Assembly: GCF_016862575.1 (NCBI RefSeq)
Contig: NZ_BONF01000001.1
Span: forward strand, 62,001 to 126,000
Length of the DNA: 64,000 bases
Origin: Catellatospora bangladeshensis
GTDB lineage: Bacteria > Actinomycetota > Actinomycetes > Mycobacteriales > Micromonosporaceae
Direction of reading: 5' to 3'
A model generated the notes under the pieces. The model was not told where the DNA came from. It worked only from the letters and a program-made list of their open reading frames with translations, and did not search any database. The position numbers and the translations under genes are program-made. This document shows, piece by piece, positions 35,349 through 43,611 of this stretch (the first letter of the stretch is position 1; each line of letters begins with the position of its first letter).

Positions 35349-36395
35349 TTAGCGGATCGGGTTCCAGCCGTCCGCTCCGGCGAGGTACGCCTCGGGCGTC
35401 ATCGCGGCGGCGGCCGCGGCGTCGAGCTGCGGCCGGTCCACGCTTGCCACGGCGCCCGGCCCGCGGTTGGCGTACTCCGCGTAGCGCGCGTCGCGCCAGG
35501 AGAACGCGCCGAAGTCGGTCCACGGCGCCGCGCCGATGATGTGCGCGCCGAGCTTCGAGTCGCGGATGAGCACCTGCGCGATCGCGTTCGGATCGTTGCT
35601 CGGATGCCACGGCCGGCCCAGGTGGACGGTGCCGGCCGGGGCGGTGCCGGTGAGGGTCGACTCGCTGAACAGGAAGCCGTAGGGGTTGGCGATGCTGGTG
35701 CTGGCCGCGGTGACGTACCCGTTGTTGGTGGCCGAGCCGCGGTCCAGGGAGTGCACCCGGCAGCGGTCGAACACCGCGGTGGCCCGGCCGAAGATGAAGT
35801 CGACGTCGCCCTCGACGTAGCACTTGCGCAGGTAGACCCGGGCCGGCACGTCCGCGGCGGGGCTGTTGACGTAGAGGGTGTCCTGGTTGCCGAGGAAGCG
35901 CACGTTGTCGAAGACGATCCGGTCGGCCCGGGTCAGCACGGCCACCGCCTGCCGGTTGGTGATCTCGGGATGGGCCGCCTCGTCGAACGCGTTCTCGAAG
36001 GTCAGGTTGCGCGCGCTGAAGTCGTGCCCGTCGATGGTCACGGAGGCGCTGCCGGAGGTGCCCCAGGGGGTGCCGTCCGGCTTGAGCGTGCCGTTGGCCC
36101 GGTCGTCGGTGATGACCACGGCGGACGGGTCGGGGCCCTGGCCGCGGAACACCACGTACGGCTTGCTCGCCGGGACGATCACCTGTCCGTGGTAGACGCC
36201 GGGCTGGATTTTGATGGTGAAGGTGGACGCGTTCCCGGCGGGCACCGCGTCGACGGCGGCCTGGACGCTGGTGAAGTCGCCGCTGCCGTCGGCGGCGACG
36301 GTGACGTAGGGCCCCGGCCAGGCGTGGGCCGGTGCGCCGGGCACCACGATCACGGCCAGGGCCAGCACGGCCGGCCAGATTCTGCGCGCGCGCAT
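35349..36395 (-). CDS. Secreted pectinesterase (CE8)
   Basis: 348 residues with a signal peptide (1-25, MRARRIWPAVLALAVIVVPG). Right-handed beta-helix of the pectin methylesterase family: GDFTSVQAAVDAVP near the start, RNLTFENAF, LGNQDTLYV (catalytic Asp), GDVDFIFGRATAVFD (second catalytic Asp) and LGRPWHP (Arg). It removes methyl groups from pectin outside the cell. Preceded by a perfect 14-bp palindrome, a likely LacI-family site, so probably induced by plant sugars. Monocistronic. Confidence 0.94.
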   Translation of the reverse strand: MRARRIWPAVLALAVIVVPGAPAHAWPGPYVTVAADGSGDFTSVQAAVDAVPAGNASTFTIKIQPGVYHGQVIVPASKPYVVFRGQGPDPSAVVITDDRANGTLKPDGTPWGTSGSASVTIDGHDFSARNLTFENAFDEAAHPEITNRQAVAVLTRADRIVFDNVRFLGNQDTLYVNSPAADVPARVYLRKCYVEGDVDFIFGRATAVFDRCRVHSLDRGSATNNGYVTAASTSIANPYGFLFSESTLTGTAPAGTVHLGRPWHPSNDPNAIAQVLIRDSKLGAHIIGAAPWTDFGAFSWRDARYAEYANRGPGAVASVDRPQLDAAAAAAMTPEAYLAGADGWNPIR

Positions 36396-36435
36396 GAACT
36401 GCTCCTCAGGGATGGAGGCGATGCGGGACGAAAGG

Positions 36436-36449
36436 GGAAAGCGCTTTCC
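36436..36449. promoter_or_regulatory. Perfect palindrome upstream of pectinesterase
   Basis: GGAAAGCGCTTTCC, 41 bases before the start codon. Central AGCGCT as in the boxes of the GH9 and GH16 genes, but different flanks; a LacI-family operator is likely. Confidence 0.65.
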
Positions 36450-36548
36450 GCGCCAACATAGACGGATCTCGCTCCGGCGTCAACGCATCGGCCGCCCGGC
36501 CAGGTTTCCCCGTGCCGAAAGCAGGTGGTGTCTTCGGACGGTCGTCGC

Positions 36549-36554
36549 TAGCGT
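36549..36554 (+). promoter_or_regulatory. -10 box of a leaderless promoter (methyltransferase 36561)
   Basis: TAGCGT six bases before the ATG, no ribosome site. Confidence 0.45.
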
Positions 36555-36560
36555 CACCCG

Positions 36561-37475
36561 ATGACCTACCTCAGCCCGCTGGCGTACCTGCTCGGCATCG
36601 AAGGTGTGGCCCTGCTGCGGGGCATCCGGGAGGGCGGCGCCGACCGGGCGTTCGTCGAGGCCCGGCTCACCGAGATCCGTGCCCTGCTGGACCTCCCGGC
36701 GCTCGACGAGGAGGCCGAGGTCATCACGGCCACGCACGGCACGATCAGCACCGCCGACGTGTACCGGGACTGGGCGCCGACCTATGACGAGCCCGGCAAC
36801 GGGATGATCGAAATCGAGCAGCCGCTGGTCCGGCAGATCCTGGACGGGTTGCCGGTCGGCACCGCGCTCGACGCGGCCTGCGGCACCGGGCGGCACGGGG
36901 CGTACCTGGCCGAGCTGGGCCACCGCGTGATCGGCGTGGACCAGTCCGCCGAGATGCTCGCCCTGGCGGCCGTGCGGTTGCCGGACGCCGACCTCATCCA
37001 GGCGGACCTGGCGGCGATCCCGCTGCCCGACGATTCCGTGGACACCGTCGTGTGCGGACTGGCGCTGGCCCATGTGCCCGACCTCGGGCCGGTGCTGGCC
37101 GAGTTCGCGCGGGTGCTGCGGCCGGGCGGGCACCTGGTGATCTCCGACGCGCACCTGCTGCTGTCGTACCTGCGGCCGACCCTGCCGCGGCGGCCCGGAC
37201 CGGACGGCCGCCCGAGCATCCTCACCGAGTACCACCGGCCGCTCAGCGCCTACCTGGCCGCGGCCCTGCCGCTGGGATTCCAGGTCCGGCACTGCGCGGA
37301 GCCGGGCCGTCCGCCGTCGCCCACCGCATCCGGCCCGCTGCCCACGGAGATGTCCTGGGACCTGCTGCGCTGGTGCCCCGAGGCGGCGTCCGCAGCCCAC
37401 GACGACGCCCCGGTCGTCGTGATCTGGCACTTCCAGCTCGAGGTCAGCGGTGGTTCCACCAGTCGGGCTTCTTGA
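36561..37475 (+). CDS. SAM-dependent methyltransferase with N-terminal extension
   Basis: 304 residues. A helical N-terminal part (1-65, MTYLSPLAYLLGIEGVALLR, 20 residues) is not part of the fold. The Rossmann core follows: ALDAACGTGRHGAYLAELG (motif I, about 110-128), GVDQSAEMLALA, QADLAAIPLPDDSVDTVVCG and FARVLRPGGHLVISDAHL. This order is the Methyltransf_11/25 type. The substrate is unknown; the extra N-terminal helices often form the acceptor lid. It appears leaderless. Its 3' end overlaps the small gene on the other strand by 32 bases. Confidence 0.88.
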   Translation: MTYLSPLAYLLGIEGVALLRGIREGGADRAFVEARLTEIRALLDLPALDEEAEVITATHGTISTADVYRDWAPTYDEPGNGMIEIEQPLVRQILDGLPVGTALDAACGTGRHGAYLAELGHRVIGVDQSAEMLALAAVRLPDADLIQADLAAIPLPDDSVDTVVCGLALAHVPDLGPVLAEFARVLRPGGHLVISDAHLLLSYLRPTLPRRPGPDGRPSILTEYHRPLSAYLAAALPLGFQVRHCAEPGRPPSPTASGPLPTEMSWDLLRWCPEAASAAHDDAPVVVIWHFQLEVSGGSTSRAS

Positions 37476-37566
37476 ATACCCAGCGGATGCTCCGGTAGAC
37501 GAGCCACGCGGGGACGAGCCAGCAGCACAGCTGACCTACCAGGTGTCCCGCCTCATACGAGTCCAC
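37444..37566 (-). CDS. Very small membrane protein
   Basis: 40 residues from a GTG at 37566 with AAAGGATC as ribosome site. One hydrophobic helix (GQLCCWLVPAWLVYRSIRWV, 20 residues) followed by a basic/aromatic tail KKPDWWNHR. Too short for family assignment. It overlaps the end of the methyltransferase gene on the other strand, which is a reason for caution; the good ribosome site and clear helix argue for it. Confidence 0.5.
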   Translation of the reverse strand: MDSYEAGHLVGQLCCWLVPAWLVYRSIRWVFKKPDWWNHR

Positions 37567-37675
37567 TGATGATCCTTTCGGCGCGGTCCGAAGATCATAT
37601 GGGGGTACGCGGCAGGCACGCGCCCGGCTGATCGGCCGGGAACCGGCCCGGCCCGGATGATCCACAGTCGCCCGG

Positions 37676-38626
37676 TCAGGCGTAACGGGCCGCCGCGGCG
37701 CGCAGTTCGGCGGCCACCCGTTCGCGGAAGGCCGCCGGGGCGAGCACCTCGACGTGGGAGCCGAGGCCGAGCATGGCCGACACCGCCCACAACCCGTCCT
37801 CGAACGGCACGGTCAGCTCGACGTCGCCGTCCGCGGTGAGCGGCACCCGGTCCTGCCCGTGCACCGGCACCAGGCGCCGCAGCCGGGGCAGCGCCCACGC
37901 CGACACGCGCACCGTGACCTCGACCGCGGTGGTCTCGCGCTCCAGCTCGCGGCGGGACAGGGCCCAGGTCTCCGCGAGGTCGAACCCGTCCGGGCGGGCG
38001 GCGGGCGTCTCCAGCGGCTCGACCGCCCGCACCCGCGACACCCGGTAGGTGCGCCGGCCTCCGTCCCGCAGGGCCACCAGGTACCAGTCCCCGGCGGCCA
38101 GGACCAGGCCGAGCGGGTCGATCTCGCGCACCGACTCCCGCCCGTCGCGTACGTAGGTCAGGCGCACCCGGCGGTCCGCCCACACCGCCGCGGCCAGCTC
38201 GGCCAGGCAGGGCACGGGCTCGGCGGTGGTGTACCAGCGGGTCGGGTCGAGGTGGAAGCGCTCGGCGCTGCGGCCCGCCCGCTGCCGGGCCTCGCCGGTG
38301 AGGCTGGCCCACACCTTCATCCGGGCGCCCTCCAGCATCTCGCCCAGCCCGAGCTGCTGCGCCGGGCCCGCCAGCCCGAGGAACGCCAGCGCGCCCGCCT
38401 CGTCCAGCCCCACCCCGGTCAGCCGGGTCCGGTAGCCGCCGTCCAGGCGGTAACCGCCCGCGGGGCCGCGCGCCGCGCGCACCGGCACCCCCGACGCGAC
38501 CAGGGCCTCGACGTCCCGCTGCACGGTGCGCTCGCTGACCTCCAGCAGCCGGGCCAGATCCCGCGCGCTGGCCTGGCCGCGTACCTGAAGGTGCAGGAGC
38601 AGGGACATCATCCGGGAGGCGCGCAT
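37676..38626 (-). CDS. WYL-domain transcriptional regulator
   Basis: 316 residues. N-terminal winged HTH (about 1-58, MRASRMMSLLLHLQVRGQAS then ARLLEVSERTVQRDVEALV) and a WYL domain (about 135-205) with DPLGLVLAAGDWYLVAL, where the family's WYL triad reads WYL exactly; a WCX-type C-terminal domain ends it (about 230-316). WYL proteins sense small ligands or nucleic acid ends; many are local repressors. The divergent VOC-fusion gene at 38730, 103 bases away, is the likely target. Confidence 0.92.
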   Translation of the reverse strand: MRASRMMSLLLHLQVRGQASARDLARLLEVSERTVQRDVEALVASGVPVRAARGPAGGYRLDGGYRTRLTGVGLDEAGALAFLGLAGPAQQLGLGEMLEGARMKVWASLTGEARQRAGRSAERFHLDPTRWYTTAEPVPCLAELAAAVWADRRVRLTYVRDGRESVREIDPLGLVLAAGDWYLVALRDGGRRTYRVSRVRAVEPLETPAARPDGFDLAETWALSRRELERETTAVEVTVRVSAWALPRLRRLVPVHGQDRVPLTADGDVELTVPFEDGLWAVSAMLGLGSHVEVLAPAAFRERVAAELRAAAARYA

Positions 38627-38729
38627 CCGCCGATTCTCGCCGACGTATACGACAGAAGATGTCGGGAATTAGGGGCATAGTGTCTCCGGCGGTGCCGCCC
38701 GAGGCGCCGATCAGGGAAAAGGGAGTGAC

Positions 38730-39398
38730 ATGACCGAGACGGCGCAGCGGATCTCGCCCGCGCAGTTCCACCAGGCGGAGGGCGTCGGCGACTGGCGCGT
38801 CATCGGCGACGGCGCGTGCGCCTGGTTCCGGATCCCGTCGTTCGCCGCGGGCGCGCGGTTCGTACAGGCGATCAGCGAGCTGCCCGGCGCGCCCGCCCCC
38901 GACGTCGACCTGCGGGACGGGGCGGTCACCGTACGCCTGATCCGGTGGGTGCCCGGCTTCTTCGGGATGACCGAGGCGCACGTCGAGCAGGCCCGGCTTA
39001 TCTCGGCCGCGGCGCGCGAGCTGGGCCTGACCGCCGACCCGTCCCGGGCGCAGAACGTGCAGATCTGCCTCGACGCCCTGGTCGTGCCCGACGTCATGCC
39101 GTTCTGGCTGGCCGTGCTCGGCTACACGCAGCGCGGGGACGGCCCCGGCGACATGATCGACCCCCGGCAGCGCGGGCCGCTGATCTACTTCCAGGAGATG
39201 GACGCGCCGCGCCCGCAGCGCAACCGGATCCACCTCGACGTCTGGGTGGCGCACGACCAGGCCGAGGCGCGGGTCGCCGCGGCGCTCGCGGCGGGCGGCC
39301 GGCTGGTCACCGACGAGCACGCGCCGTCGTGGTGGGTGCTGGCCGACGCCGAGGGCAACGAGGTCTGCATCGGCACCTGGCTGACCCGCGCCGAGTAG
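38730..39398 (+). CDS. PCD-like/VOC fusion protein
   Basis: 222 residues (SD AAAAGGGAG). The N-terminal half (about 6-100) looks like pterin-4a-carbinolamine dehydratase: VGDWRVIGDGACAWFRIPSF, helix ARFVQAISELPG, then APDVDLRDGAVTVRLIRW where the active HHP of real PCDs is absent. The C-terminal half (about 110-222) is a glyoxalase_6/VOC domain: VMPFWLAVLGY, APRPQRNRIHLDVWVAHDQA and VLADAEGNEVCIGTW. The protein at 57578 has the same layout and long identical stretches (DAPRPQRNRIHLDV). Function unknown; perhaps a small-molecule binder or drug-resistance protein. Divergent from the WYL regulator. Confidence 0.8.
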   Translation: MTETAQRISPAQFHQAEGVGDWRVIGDGACAWFRIPSFAAGARFVQAISELPGAPAPDVDLRDGAVTVRLIRWVPGFFGMTEAHVEQARLISAAARELGLTADPSRAQNVQICLDALVVPDVMPFWLAVLGYTQRGDGPGDMIDPRQRGPLIYFQEMDAPRPQRNRIHLDVWVAHDQAEARVAAALAAGGRLVTDEHAPSWWVLADAEGNEVCIGTWLTRAE

Positions 39399-39399
39399 C

Positions 39400-39434
39400 G
39401 GGCACGGCCCCGGCGACAGGCCGGGGCCGTGCCC
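39400..39434. terminator. Bidirectional terminator hairpin
   Basis: GGGCACGGCCCCGG and CCGGGGCCGTGCCC, 14-bp perfect stem with a 7-base loop, squeezed between two convergent stop codons (39396-39398 and 39440). Confidence 0.85.
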
Positions 39435-39439
39435 TCCGG

Positions 39440-40186
39440 TCAGCGGCGCTTCAGGGCGAAGACGCCCCAGCCGAGGTACGGCCGCCGGTAGCGGACGTGG
39501 TCCAGCGGCGCCCGGTCCAGCTCAGCCCGGAGGTCCGCGGCCAGCTCGTCGTCCGGGTTGGCGTCCAGCCAGGCCCGGATGTTGAACCACTGCGCCGCGG
39601 CGTACCGGTCCCAGCTGTCCTCGTCGGCCAGCACCATCTCGACCAGGTCCCAGCCCTGCCGCCCGCACAGCTCGACGAGGCCGGGCAGGTCCCGGAAGTC
39701 GTCCCTGGACGTGGCGTGGCAGCCCTCGACGGTGGCCTGGTCGGGCGGGTCCTGCCGCCAGAACGGCTCCCCGACGAGCAGCAGCCCGCCCGGCCGCAGG
39801 CTGCGGGCGAGCAGGTCGAGGGTGCCGGCGAAGCCGCCGCCGATCCAGGTGGCCCCGATGCAGCAGGCCACGTCGACGGGGGTGGGCGCGACGTGCCCGG
39901 CGGCGTCGCCGTGCACGAAGGTCACCCGGTCGGCGACGCCGAGCTCGGCGGCCCGCTCGCGGGCCCTGGCGGTGAAGACGGTGCTGATGTCGACACCGGT
40001 GCCGGTGATCCCGTGGTCGCGGGCCCACCGGCAGAGCAGCTCGCCGGTGCCGCTGGCCAGGTCGAGCACGGTGGTGCCGGGGCGCAGGCGCACGGCCCGG
40101 CCCAGCAGGCCGAGCTTCTCCTCGGTGATCGGGTTGTGGACGCGGTGGCTGCTCTCGCGGATGGTGAAGCTACGTGGAAGATCCAC
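39440..40186 (-). CDS. SAM-dependent methyltransferase
   Basis: 248 residues from a GTG at 40186. Core motifs: TTVLDLASGTGELLCRWA (motif I, about 38-55), GTGVDIS (acidic loop), FVHGDAAGHVAPTPVDVACC, SLRPGGLLLVGEPFW (motif III). The N-terminal HRVHNPITEEKLGLLGRAV is typical of the family near UbiE/CcoM-like or phosphoethanolamine-type enzymes; W/F-rich stretches (ATWIGGGFAGT, DEDSWDRYAAAQWF) suggest a small hydrophobic substrate. Monocistronic; its 5' side faces the glycine riboswitch region across about 220 bases. Confidence 0.88.
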   Translation of the reverse strand: MDLPRSFTIRESSHRVHNPITEEKLGLLGRAVRLRPGTTVLDLASGTGELLCRWARDHGITGTGVDISTVFTARARERAAELGVADRVTFVHGDAAGHVAPTPVDVACCIGATWIGGGFAGTLDLLARSLRPGGLLLVGEPFWRQDPPDQATVEGCHATSRDDFRDLPGLVELCGRQGWDLVEMVLADEDSWDRYAAAQWFNIRAWLDANPDDELAADLRAELDRAPLDHVRYRRPYLGWGVFALKRR

Positions 40187-40411
40187 TTCTGCGATTCCTC
40201 TGGTCTGGTCTCAACATGGTCGGGGGGTCGAGGCGGACCAGCAGCGCGGGCATCAAAGCACCTCCGGGAATCGTCGGAACCGTCAAGCCAACCGCACGGC
40301 CGAAGCGGTGTCGAGCGGTTTCCGGATCTCCACTTCGGATTGCCGCCCTTGACGGGCGGGCCGGGCGATGCCTACGGTACGCGCGACAACTGAAGACTTC
40401 GCTGAACGAAC

Positions 40412-40590
40412 CGCAGCGGGAGAGCCCCGGCCATGCCGGGCGCCGAAGGAGCAACACTCCCCGTCAATCTCTCAGGCCCACGTACCGCCGCGGTCAGGCG
40501 ACTCTGGAAAGCCGGGACACCGTCCCGCGCCCACGGTGCAAACCACCCCGCCGGTGGTGAAGCTCTCAGGCTCCATGACAGAGGGGGAGG
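40412..40590 (+). ncRNA. Tandem glycine riboswitch
   Basis: Two aptamer-like units in series before gcvH. Unit 1 (about 40412-40511) shows the conserved AGCGGGAGAGCC start, GCCGAAGGAGCAA core, CAATCTCTCAGG and GGTCAGGCGACTCTGGAAAG. Unit 2 (about 40512-40590) has GGTGCAAACC, TGAAGCTCTCAGG and TGACAGAGGGGG. The CTCTCAGGC and GAC-AGA/GACTCTGG signatures are those of glycine aptamers. It should switch on the glycine-cleavage genes when glycine is high. Unit 2 has a shorter, more divergent first half (ACGGTGCAAA in place of the usual GCCGAAGG). Confidence 0.92.
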
Positions 40591-40641
40591 CACACCGACC
40601 TCGGTGCCGCGCGCCGCGGCACCCGGACCAGGGAGCCTCCC

Positions 40642-41022
40642 GTGAGCAGTGCCGTGCCCGCGCACCTGCGCTACACCCGTGACCACGAATGGCTGGACGG
40701 CGACGGTGTCGCGACCGTCGGCATCACCGCGTTCGCCGCCGACGCGCTCGGCGACATCGTCTACCTCGAACTGCCCGAACCCGGCCGGACCGTGGCGGCG
40801 GGCGAGCCGTGCGGCGAGATCGAGTCGACGAAGTCGGTGAGCGAGCTTTACGCCCCCGTCGACGGCGAGATCGTCGCCGTGAACGAGGCCGCCGCGACCG
40901 AGCCGGGCCTGCTCAACAACGATCCGTACGGGCAGGGCTGGCTGTTCCGGCTGCGCCTGACCGGCACGCCGGAGCTGCTTGACGCGGCCGCCTACGCGGC
41001 GTTCACGGGGGAGGCGGCGTGA
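40642..41022 (+). CDS. gcvH: Glycine cleavage system H protein
   Basis: 126 residues from the GTG at 40642 (SD GGGAG). Carries the lipoylated Lys that shuttles the aminomethyl group of glycine: the [19 protein letters not shown] motif holds it. YTRDHEWL at the start and [15 protein letters not shown] near the end are family-typical. It works with GcvP, GcvT and Lpd, none of which are in the window. Stop overlaps the glyA start (GTGA), so H protein and serine hydroxymethyltransferase are made together under the riboswitch. Confidence 0.96.
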   Translation: MSSAVPAHLRYTRDHEWLDGDGVATVGITAFAADALGDIVYLELPEPGRTVAAGEPCGEIESTKSVSELYAPVDGEIVAVNEAAATEPGLLNNDPYGQGWLFRLRLTGTPELLDAAAYAAFTGEAA

Positions 41023-42290
41023 CCGGGCTGGACCGCACGCTGGCCGAGTGCGACCCCGAGGTGGACGCGGCGCTGCGCGCCGAGCTGGGCCGCCAGCGCG
41101 ACACCCTGGAGATGATCGCCAGCGAGAACTTCGCGCCGCTCGCGGTGCTGCAGGCGCAGGGTTCGGTGCTCACCAACAAGTACGCCGAGGGGTACCCCGG
41201 CCGCCGCTACTACGGCGGTTGCGAGCACGTCGACGTGGTGGAGCGGCTGGCGATCGAGCGGGTCAAGGCGCTGTTCGGCGCGGCGTACGCGAACGTGCAG
41301 CCGCACTCGGGCGCGCAGGCCAACGCGGCCGCGATGGCGGCGCTGCTCCAGCCCGGCGACACCATCCTCGGCCTGGACCTGGCGCACGGCGGCCACCTCA
41401 CGCACGGCATGCGGATCAACTTCTCCGGCCGCCTCTACCGCGCGGTGGCCTACCGCGTGTCCGAGCACGACGGACGGGTGGATCTGGCCGAGGTCGAGCG
41501 GCTCGCGCACGAGCACCGGCCCGCGCTCATCATCGCGGGCTGGTCGGCGTACCCCCGGCAGCTCGACTTCGCCGCGTTCCGGCGCATCGCCGACGCGGTG
41601 GGGGCCCGGCTGATGGTGGACATGGCGCACTTCGCGGGGCTGGTCGCGGCTGGGCTGCACGCCAACCCGGTGCCGTACGCGGACGTGGTGACCACCACGA
41701 CCCACAAGACGCTCGGCGGCCCGCGCGGTGGCGTGGTGCTGACCTGCCACGAGGACGTCGCGCGCAAGGTCGACAGCGCGGTCTTCCCGGGTCAGCAGGG
41801 CGGGCCGCTGCAGCACGTGATCGCCGCGAAGGCGGTGGCGTTCAAGCTGGCGGCCGAGCCGGAGTTCACGCAGCGGCAGCGGCGCACGCTCGGCGGCGCG
41901 CGGCTGCTGGCGCAGCGGCTGGCCGAGCCGGACGTGGCGCGGGCCGGGATCAGCGTGCTCACCGGCGGCACCGATGTGCACCTGGTGCTGGTGGACCTGC
42001 GCGGCTCGGTGCTGGACGGCAGGCAGGCCGAGGACCGGCTGCACGCGGTCGGGATCACGGTCAACCGCAACGCGGTGCCGGGTGATCCGCGCCCGCCGCT
42101 GGTCACCTCGGGCCTGCGTATCGGCACCGCCGCGCTGGCCGCCCGGGGCTTCACCGAGCCGGACTTCGTGGAGGTCGCCGACGTGGTGGCGCACGCCCTG
42201 CTGCCTTCCTTCGACGGCGCGGTCGCGGCCTGGCTGCGCTCGCGCGTCGCGGCCCTCACCACGGCGCACCCGCTCTACCCGGGTATTTGA
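41019..42290 (+). CDS. glyA: Serine hydroxymethyltransferase
   Basis: 423 residues from the GTG at 41019. PLP enzyme that interconverts serine and glycine with tetrahydrofolate. Seen: [10 protein letters not shown] near the start, [16 protein letters not shown], the Schiff-base Lys in [16 protein letters not shown], and a late [17 protein letters not shown]. Coupled to gcvH by a 4-base overlap and controlled by the glycine riboswitch. This gene pair links glycine breakdown to serine; a second, housekeeping glyA elsewhere is likely, because a glycine-induced copy would not serve normal C1 supply. Confidence 0.96.
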   Translation: MTGLDRTLAECDPEVDAALRAELGRQRDTLEMIASENFAPLAVLQAQGSVLTNKYAEGYPGRRYYGGCEHVDVVERLAIERVKALFGAAYANVQPHSGAQANAAAMAALLQPGDTILGLDLAHGGHLTHGMRINFSGRLYRAVAYRVSEHDGRVDLAEVERLAHEHRPALIIAGWSAYPRQLDFAAFRRIADAVGARLMVDMAHFAGLVAAGLHANPVPYADVVTTTTHKTLGGPRGGVVLTCHEDVARKVDSAVFPGQQGGPLQHVIAAKAVAFKLAAEPEFTQRQRRTLGGARLLAQRLAEPDVARAGISVLTGGTDVHLVLVDLRGSVLDGRQAEDRLHAVGITVNRNAVPGDPRPPLVTSGLRIGTAALAARGFTEPDFVEVADVVAHALLPSFDGAVAAWLRSRVAALTTAHPLYPGI

Positions 42291-42311
42291 TCTTTACCCC
42301 CTCCATAGAAA

Positions 42312-42351
42312 GACGCCGGTCTGCCCGGGCTCATCCGGGCAGGCCGGCGTC
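42312..42351. terminator. Bidirectional terminator after glyA
   Basis: GACGCCGG-T-CTGCCCGG pairs with CCGGGCAG-G-CCGGCGTC: 17 bp including one G-T pair, 6-base loop. It serves glyA and the convergent serine hydrolase gene. Confidence 0.85.
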
Positions 42352-42366
42352 GACGGGCAGCGCACG

Positions 42367-43611
42367 CTAGCGCCCGGCCGTAGGGGACGGGGTGGCCCGG
42401 CGTGCGCCGTCGAGCTGCGCGTACACGTGGTCCGGGGTGGCCAGCCGGGTGACCGCGGCGGCCAGCGCGCCCGCCGCGTGCACCGGGGGCACGTCGGTGT
42501 TGGCGAGCACCACCAGCGTGGCGCTGCGCTGCGGGATCGACATCACCACGCTGGTGTAGCCGGGGATGCTCCCGTTGTGCCCCCACCAGCCGCCGCTCTC
42601 GAAGATCGCGAACCGGTACGCCGCCGCGGGCCCGCTCTCCGGCGCCCGCTCCAGCCGGACCGCCTGCGTCTGCGGATCCAGCAGGGTGCCCTTGCCCAGC
42701 GCCAGTGCCCACGTCTTCATGTCGGCGAACGTCGACACGATGGCGCCCGCCGCCCCGGCCCAGGCCGGGTTCCACAGCGAGGCGTCGGTGACCGCGCCGT
42801 CCGCGCCCCGGGTGTAGCCGTGCGCGTACGGCTCCGGCAGGGCCCCGGATACGGGATAGACCGATTCGGACAGGCGCAGCGGTGCGAAGACGTGCTCGCG
42901 CAGGTGGTCGCCGAGCGGCCGCCCGGTCACCCGCTCCACCACCATGCCGAGCAGCACGGCGTTGACGTCGACGTACTCGAAGCGGCTGCCGGGCGGGAAG
43001 CTCAGCGGGCGGGCGGCGCTGACGTCCACCAGCTGCGCCGGGGTGACCGCGCCCGCGCCCGGCCCCTGCGGCAGCTCGGCCAGCATCGCCGCGACGAACG
43101 CCGGGTCCTGCTCGTACGAGTACAGGCCGCTGCGCATGTCGCCGAGCATGCGCAGGGTGATCTGATCGCCGGAGGGCAGCCCGCCGACGAACCTCGCGAT
43201 CGGATCGGTGAGGGCCAGCAGCCTGTCCTCGACCAGCCGCAGCACGGCGGTCCCGGTGAACGTCTTGGTCACGCTGCCGATCCGCATGTGCTCGGCGAGG
43301 GTCATCGGCCGGCCCGTGACGTCGTCGGCCACCCCGAAGGCCCGGCTGTACTCGACGATCCCGGGCACCGAGAGGCCGACGATCGCGCCGGGGATGCCGA
43401 GCTGCCGCATCGTGCCGGTGACCGCGGCGTCGAGCCGGGCGTTCAGGTCGTCGCCGGGCGCGCGGGGCGAGGCGGTCGGCAGCGGCCCGGTCGCCGCACA
43501 GCCGGCCGCGGCCGAGCCGGCGAGCAGCGCGCCCGTTCCGGCGAGCAGTCTCCGGCGGGAGACGCGCGGCGGATCCGGCGGTGGGGCGGACTCCGCGGCG
43601 CGTCCGGTCAT
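42367..43611 (-). CDS. Class C beta-lactamase-family serine hydrolase, Tat/lipoprotein
   Basis: 414 residues. Twin-arginine-like signal SRRRLLAG and lipobox AAGC (Cys38). Beta-lactamase/DD-peptidase fold: nucleophile Ser113 with Lys116 in GSVTKTF, a YVD (213-215) where YSN is usual, and HNG in WWGHNGSIPGY. The change of N to D at the second motif is odd but known in esterase-like relatives. Likely a cell-surface peptidase or esterase acting on wall peptides. The ATG overlaps the stop of the GH3 gene (ATGA), so both act in one pathway, probably wall turnover. Confidence 0.88.
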   Translation of the reverse strand: MTGRAAESAPPPDPPRVSRRRLLAGTGALLAGSAAAGCAATGPLPTASPRAPGDDLNARLDAAVTGTMRQLGIPGAIVGLSVPGIVEYSRAFGVADDVTGRPMTLAEHMRIGSVTKTFTGTAVLRLVEDRLLALTDPIARFVGGLPSGDQITLRMLGDMRSGLYSYEQDPAFVAAMLAELPQGPGAGAVTPAQLVDVSAARPLSFPPGSRFEYVDVNAVLLGMVVERVTGRPLGDHLREHVFAPLRLSESVYPVSGALPEPYAHGYTRGADGAVTDASLWNPAWAGAAGAIVSTFADMKTWALALGKGTLLDPQTQAVRLERAPESGPAAAYRFAIFESGGWWGHNGSIPGYTSVVMSIPQRSATLVVLANTDVPPVHAAGALAAAVTRLATPDHVYAQLDGARRATPSPTAGR

